A stretch of 11,103 bases of DNA from DATGMS01 sp040905145 (lineage in GTDB: Bacteria > Bacteroidota > Bacteroidia > Cytophagales > Cyclobacteriaceae), in the NCBI GenBank assembly GCA_040905145.1, contig JBBDSC010000038.1, forward strand, positions 1 through 11,103. Direction: 5' to 3'. The translations under genes and the position numbers were made by a program. This document shows positions 1 through 5,850 of this stretch, in pieces (position 1 is the stretch's first letter; each line of letters begins with the position of its first letter). The notes under the pieces were generated by a model, which worked only from the letters and a program-made list of their open reading frames with translations, was not told where the DNA came from and did not search any database.

Positions 1-48
1 GCCGTTGACCTTTAAACAAATTAGGATTCTTGCTACCTAGATGGGTAA

Positions 49-735
49 CCCTATACATTAAAACATACACCTGCCTTTTTTGAAATTGATCCCCGGTTGA
101 CAAAGGATAGTGTGATCGTATTGGTGCACGATGCTACTTTGGACCGGACTACAAATGGTAAAGGCAAAGTTTCTGATCATACCTGGGAGGAATTACAAAA
201 ATTGAACCTGGTAGATCATTTGGGAAACGCCACTCCATATAAAATTTCAAGCCTGGAGGAGGTAATAAAATGGAGCAAAGGAAAGACCATTATCAACCTG
301 GATAAGAAAGATGTTCCTTTAGAAATGACTGCCGCTATTATCAAGAAACATAAGGCAGAAGCACATGTCATGGTAACTGTACATACGGCAGAGCAGGCCA
401 GGTTTTATTATGACAAAAATAACAACCAGATGTTTTCGGCTTTTGTAAGGACCAAGGAAGAATTTGATGATTTCGAAAAAGAAGGGATTCCCTGGTCACA
501 GATCATGGCTTATGTAGGTCCCTTGAGCAAGCCGGAAAATCAAGAGCTGTATGATTTGTTGCACGAGCGGGGGGTAAAAGTGATGATATCAGCGGCCCCT
601 ACTTATGATAAGCTGAAAGATCCGGAAGAAAGAAAAGCCGCTTATAATAAAATTATTGAAGATGGGGCAGATGTGATTGAATCCGATTGGCCTATAGAAG
701 TTGGTGCAGCTTTAAAGCCAAAAATTAGATTTTAA
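49..735 (+). pseudogene. 5'-truncated glycerophosphodiester phosphodiesterase (GDPD) remnant
   Basis: GDPD-family proteins hydrolyse glycerophosphodiesters to glycerol-3-phosphate and an alcohol on a TIM barrel. The frame is open from nt 49 (after a TAA at 46-48) to the TAA at 733-735. Recognisable family sequence starts at about nt 55, with the metal-ligand motif F-F-E-I-D-P-R at nt 76-96, then V-H-D-A-T-L-D-R-T-T-N-G containing the second catalytic His. The rest of the barrel follows, including N-L-D-K-K-D, M-I-S-A-A-P and the terminal V-I-E-S-D-W-P. What is missing is the signal peptide and the first catalytic motif (H-R-G with the E-N-S/T segment); none of the three frames in nt 1-48 encodes it. 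The only usable in-frame start is TTG at 97, which would also exclude the E and D metal ligands. A protein begun there should be inactive, so I call this a decayed or disrupted gene. If nt 1-48 is an assembly error, an intact gene could exist instead. Confidence 0.7.
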
Positions 736-736
736 A

Positions 737-862
737 TTTCACGCAGACGCAGGGGAAAAGGGCAGAAAAAAAGATTTTCAGATCCATAGTGAAGACAGTG
801 GACCATATTTAACAGGGGCCATGCTTATGAGTTGTTGTTTGTCTTGGCGGCTCTGCGAGAAA
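737..862. repeat. Intergenic element with imperfect terminal inverted repeats
   Basis: The gap between the GDPD remnant and the metallophosphoesterase begins with TTTCACGCAGA (737-747) and ends with TCTGCGAGAAA (852-862). These are reverse complements with 10 of 11 positions matching, bounding about 126 bp. The ends resemble the CGCAGA-type intergenic repeats that, from memory, are scattered through many environmental Bacteroidota genomes. No protein-like frame is seen inside. It could be a degenerate MITE- or REP-like element or simply a large hairpin in RNA; no clear target-site duplication is visible. Confidence 0.35.
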
Positions 863-904
863 AGAATAAATTAAAAGAAATCATATACTTAAGACTCAAG
901 AATT

Positions 905-1972
905 ATGAAAAAAATTATCTTACTGAATTTTTTGGCCATCATTTTCTTTTTTGGCGATGTAAAGGCCCAGGACCCCTATCAGCCACCTGCTTTGGATTCG
1001 GAAAATTCATGGTCACTGATTTTGATCCCTGATACCCAGAATTATGTGAAATTTGGCAGGAATCAACCTGTACTTGACCTGATGACTTCCTGGATAAGCG
1101 AGCAAATTGATCCCCTGAATATCAAACTGGTCCTTCACATGGGGGATTTGGTGGAGCATAATGGCCTCTTAAATCCCGATGGAAGAATTGGCAACCAGCC
1201 AGGAAAGTCACAATGGGAGGCGGTGTCCAGATCCTTGGGCAAATTGGATGGCAGGGTGCCTTATATCGCGGCCACGGGCAACCATGATTATGGAGTACTG
1301 AACGTGGAGAACCGCAAAACAGAATACAATAAATATTTTCCTGTGGATAAAAATTTTCTTACGCAAAGGATGCTCCGGGAGGTGGCCTTGGATGAAGATG
1401 GCATGCCTACCCTTACTAATGCCGCTTATGAGTTTACTTCTCCGGAGGGAAGAGAGTTTTTGATATTGGTACTCGAATTTGCCCCCCGAAATGCCAATTT
1501 GGAATGGGGCATAGAAGTAGTAAACCAGGAGAAATATCAAGATCATACGGTGATCCTGCTTACCCATTCCTATTTGAATTACAAAAATGAACATATTGAG
1601 AGCGAGGGATATCCTATCACAGATGCCAACTACGGAAAAGCGGTTTGGGAAAAATTGGTGAAGCCTTCCAAGAACATTCAAATGGTTTTTTCAGGTCACA
1701 TAGGCGGCCCCGATGCCAAGGAAAGACATGTTGGATTTCGCACAGATACCAATGCAGCTGGTCAGAAGGTACACCAGATGACCTTCAATGCCCAGGCACT
1801 GGGAGGCGGTTGGCATGGTAATGGGGGAGACGGATGGCTAAGGATCCTGGAATTCAAGGGAAATAATATTCAGGTAAAGACTTTTTCTCCCTTATTTGCG
1901 ATTTCGCCTACCACCCGGCATTTTGCATGGGGAACGGATGAGTTTAAGCCGTTTTCTTTTGATCTGGATTGA
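905..1972 (+). CDS. Secreted calcineurin-like metallophosphoesterase
   Basis: A 355-residue dinuclear-metal phosphoesterase, probably periplasmic or secreted; substrate unknown (phosphomonoester, phosphodiester or nucleotide). Residues 1-21 form a signal peptide (M-K-K start, a run of I/L/F, cleavage near K-A-Q). The family metal-binding blocks appear in order: P-D-T-Q (42-45), G-D-L-V-E-H (80-85), G-N-H-D-Y (125-129), L-T-H-S (219-222, His221) and S-G-H-I-G-G (263-268). The first block is D-x-Q instead of the textbook D-x-H, as in a subset of bacterial members. The ATG at 905 places the signal peptide correctly at the N-terminus. The gene stands alone between a 169-bp gap upstream and a 160-bp gap downstream. 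Beside two GDPD sequences it may take part in phosphate or glycerophosphoester scavenging, but that is inferred only from position. Confidence 0.9.
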   Translation: MKKIILLNFLAIIFFFGDVKAQDPYQPPALDSENSWSLILIPDTQNYVKFGRNQPVLDLMTSWISEQIDPLNIKLVLHMGDLVEHNGLLNPDGRIGNQPGKSQWEAVSRSLGKLDGRVPYIAATGNHDYGVLNVENRKTEYNKYFPVDKNFLTQRMLREVALDEDGMPTLTNAAYEFTSPEGREFLILVLEFAPRNANLEWGIEVVNQEKYQDHTVILLTHSYLNYKNEHIESEGYPITDANYGKAVWEKLVKPSKNIQMVFSGHIGGPDAKERHVGFRTDTNAAGQKVHQMTFNAQALGGGWHGNGGDGWLRILEFKGNNIQVKTFSPLFAISPTTRHFAWGTDEFKPFSFDLD

Positions 1973-2027
1973 AGTCTGTTTTGAACCTGACATGGAATAT
2001 TTCCCGTCCAAAACCTTTATTAAATGC

Positions 2028-2049
2028 CTTGAAATGGTTGCATTTCAGG
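2028..2049. other. Small hairpin downstream of the metallophosphoesterase
   Basis: TGAAATG (2030-2036) and CATTTCA (2041-2047) are perfect reverse complements around a 4-base loop. The stem can be lengthened by one G-T wobble pair and one C-G pair to 2028-2049. It lies about 55 bases after the metallophosphoesterase stop. No immediate U-run follows, so it is at best a weak terminator or mRNA 3'-end stabiliser. Confidence 0.3.
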
Positions 2050-2055
2050 TTAAAA

Positions 2056-2087
2056 TTTGCTTTGGCCCTATTTATTTTTTAAATTTG
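2056..2087 (+). promoter_or_regulatory. Candidate Bacteroidota housekeeping promoter for the di-iron hydroxylase
   Basis: TAAATTTG at 2080-2087 is a full match to the Bacteroidota -7 consensus TAnnTTTG. TTTG at 2056-2059 matches the -33 element with 20 bases between them, the expected spacing. A second TTTG lies at 2061-2064. The start codon is about 45 bases downstream of the -7 element, so this would give a short leader and independent transcription of the gene at 2133. Such AT-rich matches can occur by chance. Confidence 0.5.
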
Positions 2088-2132
2088 CATTTATAAAATA
2101 TAAACAGCGCACCTTATTAAATACGGATTAAT

Positions 2133-3230
2133 ATGATGGAATTTTTGGAAACCCTTCTACAAGAATTTAAAAATTTCTTTGGCTTTGGCAACCTGATGGA
2201 GATCATCAAGTCAGGAGAGTACAGCCAACTTTTAACCTACGAAGGGATTACCGCCCTAGTGGGACCCTTTATTCCGGTATTGTTGATACTTGAGATTGTC
2301 CGGGCAGGTTTTTATAAGCGTTTTAAAGTAATTGATTATAAAATTTCCTTTTTTACCTATGTGCTTAATGCCTCTGTCGGCCGGATTATTTCCCTTGCAA
2401 TGGTTGGATTATGCATTGGGCTGTTTGAAAAGCATGCTTTATTCAACATTGACTTTACCTGGTATTGGTTCATTTATGGCTATTTTATTTGGGAGTTCGC
2501 ACATTTCATTTACCATTTCCTTGCGCATAAAGTGCGGGTCTTATGGTGTCTGCATTCCACACATCATGCCCCCGAATCGATGAACCTTTCGGTTACTTAT
2601 GCCCATTTTTTTCTTGAAGCACCTTATGCGGATCTGATCCGTACCACTATTTGCATCCTGCTGGGCGTACCGCCAACGATGCTGTTTGTTATTATGTTTA
2701 TCGATGGGACCTGGGGAGCATTTATTCATATCGGTGAAAACCTGGTCAAGGATGCCCGATTTGGTTTCCTTAACCGCATCATCCTTACCCCTTCTCACCA
2801 CCGGGTGCACCATGCCAAAAACCCGCTGTATATGGATACCAATTTTTGCAATCTTCTACCTGTTTGGGACAAGGCTTTTGGCACCTACCAAGATGAAGAC
2901 CGCAAGATTCCCATCGAATATGGCATCACCCGCGAAATGAAAAAGAACAGTTTTCTTGATGCTTATTTTGGTGAAATAGCCGCACTTTCCCGTGATGTAA
3001 AAAATGCCCCTGGTCTTAAAAATAAATTTCTTTATATTTTCATGGCCCCAGGCTGGAGCCATATCGGTGAGCATAAAACATCGGCAAAAGTGCGTGAAGC
3101 GTATTTTCAGTCCACAGACAATTATGAAATGGAGCATGATAAAGGGTTATCAACCACTGAAATGTTCATCAGCGAGGGAGCCCCCGATCCAACTGTGCAG
3201 GCTATGCCGATGGATCAGGACAGGTCATGA
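2133..3230 (+). CDS. Membrane fatty acid hydroxylase / sterol desaturase family protein
   Basis: A 365-residue integral-membrane non-haem di-iron enzyme. Members of this superfamily hydroxylate or desaturate sterols, fatty acids and carotenoids, or cleave alkylglycerol ethers; the exact substrate here is not evident. The histidine clusters are complete: H-F-I-Y-H (124-128) with His132, H-S-T-H-H (141-145) and H-H-R-V-H-H (222-227). They are followed by the N-x-x-N-L-L-P-V-W-D-x-x-F-G-T motif at 237-251. Hydrophobic segments lie near residues 42-58, 74-97, 107-130 and 172-196. A hydrophilic tail of about 100 residues after the core (from about 255) is longer than in minimal family members. Two adjacent ATGs (2133 and 2136) are possible starts. 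It converges with the minus-strand GDPD lipoprotein 41 bp away. With lipid-phosphoester enzymes around it, membrane-lipid or ether-lipid modification is a reasonable but unproven role. Confidence 0.85.
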   Translation: MMEFLETLLQEFKNFFGFGNLMEIIKSGEYSQLLTYEGITALVGPFIPVLLILEIVRAGFYKRFKVIDYKISFFTYVLNASVGRIISLAMVGLCIGLFEKHALFNIDFTWYWFIYGYFIWEFAHFIYHFLAHKVRVLWCLHSTHHAPESMNLSVTYAHFFLEAPYADLIRTTICILLGVPPTMLFVIMFIDGTWGAFIHIGENLVKDARFGFLNRIILTPSHHRVHHAKNPLYMDTNFCNLLPVWDKAFGTYQDEDRKIPIEYGITREMKKNSFLDAYFGEIAALSRDVKNAPGLKNKFLYIFMAPGWSHIGEHKTSAKVREAYFQSTDNYEMEHDKGLSTTEMFISEGAPDPTVQAMPMDQDRS

Positions 3231-3236
3231 CCATTG

Positions 3237-3280
3237 AAAGGGAAATTTATAAACACCTGAAACTTTTACCTTTATTTTTT
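3237..3280 (+). terminator. Weak candidate terminator in the convergent gap
   Basis: AAAGG (3237-3241) can pair with CCTTT (3269-3273), and past one mismatch AAA (3243-3245) pairs with TTT (3265-3267). A T-rich run follows at 3274-3280. It sits between two converging genes, where a terminator is expected, but the stem is weak and A/T-rich and overlaps the stop codon of the minus-strand gene. Confidence 0.25.
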
Positions 3281-4060
3281 GATAAGCTCAAACAATAATT
3301 CAGGTTCGTCGGTGGAGATAAATGCCACATCTTCTTCTAACAGCCAAAGCATGTCCTCTTCTTTGTTCACCGTCCACACATTAACAGTTAACCCTAGATC
3401 ATGTGCTTCTTTAATCCATTCCGGATTTTTGTGCATGACATTGATATTGTAATCCAGGCCAAAAAAACCTGCTTCTTTTAACTCTTCAGGGGTTTTGTCC
3501 CCATTGAGGTAGGCAACATTGGCAGAAGGGTCCACTTCCATTATTTTAAGGCAAATATCATAGTCAAAGGCGATGTAATCCACCCATTTTTCGGCCCCTA
3601 ATTCCTTTACTTTTTGCACGCTCTTCTCTGCCAGTTCAAGGCTACGCTCTTTGCTGACACCGGAGGTTTTTATTTCATAAACAAGCTTCGTGGTAGTTTG
3701 TTTTATTCCTTCCTCCAGATATTCCTCTACCGTTGGGATATTTTCACCATTAGGTAGTTTTTCCTCAAGTAATTCTTCATAGGTTGAAGTTTCAATGGGA
3801 ATTCCGAGAAAGTCCGCATCGTGATTAACGACCAAAACATTGTCTTTCGTCATCCAAACATCAAACTCGGAACCTTCACAGCCCAGGCTCACAGCCTCTT
3901 TTAACGAGGCGATTGAATTTTGCGGATTATTGGAAACCTTCCAGGCCCCACGGTGGGCAACGACCTTGTTTTTATTAAACTGTGGATTTTTATTTTCTTG
4001 GCAGGATAATAGTAATGCCATTGATAGAAGGATTAGGGAGAAAGAAAACAATGATTTCAT
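3272..4060 (-). CDS. Lipoprotein glycerophosphodiester phosphodiesterase family protein
   Basis: A complete 262-residue GDPD-type TIM-barrel enzyme expected to release glycerol-3-phosphate from lipid head-group diesters outside the cytoplasm. The N-terminus is a lipoprotein signal ending in L-L-S-C, with lipidated Cys20, so it is membrane-anchored. Key family residues are present: H-R-G at 36-38 (catalytic His36, Arg37), Q-N-S at 47-49 where E-N-T/S is usual, E-F-D at 65-67 (metal ligands), V-N-H-D at 78-81 (catalytic His80), Y-E-I-K at 128-131 (Glu129 as third metal ligand) and V-N-V-W-T near 226-230. Length is typical for single-domain bacterial members. The start at 4060 puts the signal peptide exactly at the N-terminus. 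It is only distantly similar to the truncated GDPD at the left end, so the two are not recent duplicates. It is separated by 188 bp from the next minus-strand gene and may have its own promoter. Confidence 0.9.
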   Translation of the reverse strand: MKSLFSFSLILLSMALLLSCQENKNPQFNKNKVVAHRGAWKVSNNPQNSIASLKEAVSLGCEGSEFDVWMTKDNVLVVNHDADFLGIPIETSTYEELLEEKLPNGENIPTVEEYLEEGIKQTTTKLVYEIKTSGVSKERSLELAEKSVQKVKELGAEKWVDYIAFDYDICLKIMEVDPSANVAYLNGDKTPEELKEAGFFGLDYNINVMHKNPEWIKEAHDLGLTVNVWTVNKEEDMLWLLEEDVAFISTDEPELLFELIKK

Positions 4061-4215
4061 TTGATTGTGGTTATAAAATAAAAAGCCGCAAAAATTTATA
4101 TTTGGTTTTGATGGTACGACAGCAAGGGAGTGTATTACTTCTCTGATGTCATAGAGGTCATTGCTCTATATCCAACATGCCACATACTATATACCAAATA
4201 CCAACACACATGTCT

Positions 4216-4243
4216 TTGTACTTCGTACCTTGTACTTAGTACC
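4216..4243. repeat. Tandem 14-bp palindromic repeat
   Basis: Two adjacent copies of a 14-base unit, TTGTACTTCGTACC (4216-4229) and TTGTACTTAGTACC (4230-4243), differ at one base. Each contains a GTAC-TTN-GTAC near-palindrome. The array starts five bases beyond the stop codon of the minus-strand oxidoreductase. The less regular ATACCAAATACCAA stretch just before it may be a decayed extension. Similar TACTTNGTACC arrays are, from memory, common between genes in Cyclobacteriaceae; function unknown. Confidence 0.6.
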
Positions 4244-4248
4244 AAATG

Positions 4249-5619
4249 CTATACCTTTTTCGGATCCGGATGTGTCCAAGGCTCCCTATAATCCCGCTGG
4301 AGCAGTTTGCTGGCCTCAGGATCATCGACTATGATCATTTTCTGTGGATCATAAACCAGGGGACGTTGAAGTTTCATGGATAGATTGGCCAAAATGCAAC
4401 TTGCAGTAGAAATGTGGCCCTCCTCTATATCAGCAACAGGCCTTCCTCCTTTTTCTATGGCCTGAAGAAAATCAAGCATATGTATGCGGGTAGCTGGGGC
4501 AGCGTTTAATTCAATATCTTCTTCGGTGAGGTCTTCTGGATATTTTTCCTTTTCATAAACCACATCACCATGGATTTTTTCCCCTTCTTCTCCAAGTGGA
4601 ACAAAATCATACTGCATGGTACTGGCCCTTAAAGTTCCTCTTTCCCCATACAATACAAAGGCCCAGGGATATTCCGGATCCGCTGGAGTGCCCCAGGTAC
4701 GGTGCTGCCAAACACAGTTGAGTTCCTCATATTCAAAAGTGGCCGTTTGGGTATCGGCAATAGTGGACCTTCCTCCTTTTTGCACATAGATCCCGCCCGT
4801 GGCACTGATACGATTGGGCCATCCCAGGTCCAACATCCAACGAACCGTGTCAAACATGTGTACGCACATATCCCCGGTTATTCCATTTCCATATTCCATC
4901 ATGGTACGCCACCATCTCCTATGGGGCAAGCCTGTGTAGGGAAGCAAAGGGGCGGGCCCTGTCCACATTTCATAATCAAAAAAGTCCGGTACAGGTTGGA
5001 CGTCAGGATTGCCGTTGGCCCTCATGTGGTAATAGCAGCACATTTCCACATGTGATATTTTTCCGAGCATCCCCGTATCTACAAATTTCTTTTTGGCTTC
5101 GATCAAGTGGGGAGTGCTTTTTCGTTGGGTACCCACCTGTACCACTTTGTTGTATTTGCGCGCAGCAGCTACCATGGCTTCGCCTTCAATGACATCAACA
5201 CTTATGGGCTTTTGAACGTAGACATGTGCCCCAGCTTTGAGCGCATCAATGGCCTGTAGGGCATGCCAGTGGTCAGGGCTTCCGATTAGTACAATGTCCA
5301 GTACGTTTTCTGATAAAAGTTCCCGGTAATCATTGTATAATTTGGGGGTTTTGCCCGATTGCTGTCGTTGGCTTACAAGTGCTCCGGCTTCTGAAAGCAT
5401 GTTTTTGTCCGGGTCACAGAGCCCAATGACCTCTACCGGGGCTACTTGAATTAACCGGAACAAATCGCTTTTTCCATACCAGCCTGTTCCTATCAGCCCC
5501 ACCCTGTAGGGCTTTGCTGATTGAAAAAGATCGATGCCGCTTGCACCAAAAGAGGTAAGGGCAAGTAAAGCAGTAGAACCTTTTAAAAAGTGGCGGCGGT
5601 TAATTTTAGATGTATCCAT
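4249..5619 (-). CDS. Tat-exported Gfo/Idh/MocA family oxidoreductase
   Basis: A 456-residue NAD(P)-dependent dehydrogenase of the Gfo/Idh/MocA family, which usually oxidises or epimerises sugars, cyclitols or glycosides. Residues 5-28 form a twin-arginine signal (N-R-R-H-F-L-K followed by a short hydrophobic stretch), so it is probably exported already folded with cofactor. The Rossmann fold starts with V-G-L-I-G-T-G-W-Y-G at 40-49, followed by G-L-C-D-P-D at 66-71 and the S-P-D-H-W-H segment at 114-119. The usual catalytic E-K-P is V-Q-K-P here (135-138, Lys137). The C-terminal domain shows G-D-M-C-V-H (249-254), a family D-x-x-x-H catalytic pair (Asp250, His254). The long C-terminal region with P-A-D-P-E-Y-P-W is typical of Bacteroidota and planctomycete members. 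The gene is divergent from sulfatase 1, with 231 bp between the starts, and could share control with it. Substrate cannot be told. Confidence 0.88.
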   Translation of the reverse strand: MDTSKINRRHFLKGSTALLALTSFGASGIDLFQSAKPYRVGLIGTGWYGKSDLFRLIQVAPVEVIGLCDPDKNMLSEAGALVSQRQQSGKTPKLYNDYRELLSENVLDIVLIGSPDHWHALQAIDALKAGAHVYVQKPISVDVIEGEAMVAAARKYNKVVQVGTQRKSTPHLIEAKKKFVDTGMLGKISHVEMCCYYHMRANGNPDVQPVPDFFDYEMWTGPAPLLPYTGLPHRRWWRTMMEYGNGITGDMCVHMFDTVRWMLDLGWPNRISATGGIYVQKGGRSTIADTQTATFEYEELNCVWQHRTWGTPADPEYPWAFVLYGERGTLRASTMQYDFVPLGEEGEKIHGDVVYEKEKYPEDLTEEDIELNAAPATRIHMLDFLQAIEKGGRPVADIEEGHISTASCILANLSMKLQRPLVYDPQKMIIVDDPEASKLLQRDYREPWTHPDPKKV

Positions 5620-5770
5620 TTGAAGATTATTAAGGTTGTTGATTGGTCATTAAGGATAGCCATTCGCTTTTTTAGCTAAAGGCAAGCCAATAATAATGAT
5701 TTTTTAAGACTTAAGGGAATTCATCTTCAATAGATTTATCTAAACCTTCTCTTTTTGATTTTGTTTCCTG

Positions 5771-5805
5771 AAAATTGATGGATCCATTGGTGATTGATCA
5801 ATTTT
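5771..5805. promoter_or_regulatory. Operator-like inverted repeat between divergent oxidoreductase and sulfatase genes
   Basis: AAAATTGAT (5771-5779) and ATCAATTTT (5797-5805) are perfect 9-bp reverse complements separated by 17 bases, and so nearly on one helix face. Nested in the same 35 bp are two perfect 10-bp palindromes, ATGGATCCAT (5778-5787) and ATTGATCAAT (5793-5802). The block lies 46 bases before the sulfatase ATG. This looks like a dimeric transcription-factor site, but the regulator is not in the window and part of the symmetry may be chance in AT-rich DNA. Confidence 0.4.
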
Positions 5806-5850
5806 ACTTGCATATTTAAGGCTATCAATTAAGTTTTTGACTTTTTGAAA

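Noticed and set aside
97..99. TTG as a genuine start of an intact GDPD
   Set aside because: It would leave out the H-R-G motif and the E/D metal ligands, which are encoded upstream in the same frame at 76-96; better read as a truncated gene.
885..892. TATACTTA as a -7 element for the metallophosphoesterase
   Set aside because: One mismatch to TAnnTTTG and no TTTG at the proper distance upstream.
832..1032. Short plus-strand reading frame overlapping the start of the metallophosphoesterase
   Set aside because: Its second half overlaps the signal peptide and first catalytic motif of a clearly real gene in another frame, and it has no recognisable protein features.
1208..1681. 157-codon minus-strand reading frame
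   Set aside because: It lies wholly inside the metallophosphoesterase gene, whose metal motifs are encoded on the plus strand; the minus-strand translation has no domain character.
4091..4125. Possible minus-strand promoter for the GDPD lipoprotein (TAAATTTT with an upstream TTG)
   Set aside because: The -7 element has a mismatch at the last base and the 24-base spacing is too long; not strong enough to list as a feature.
4061..4248. CRISPR-like repeat or other array near the GTAC repeat
   Set aside because: Only two directly adjacent 14-bp units without spacers; not a CRISPR array.
5845..5850. TTG as the start of sulfatase 1
   Set aside because: The ATG six bases further gives a normal lipoprotein signal; the TTG adds only two residues and has no better upstream context.
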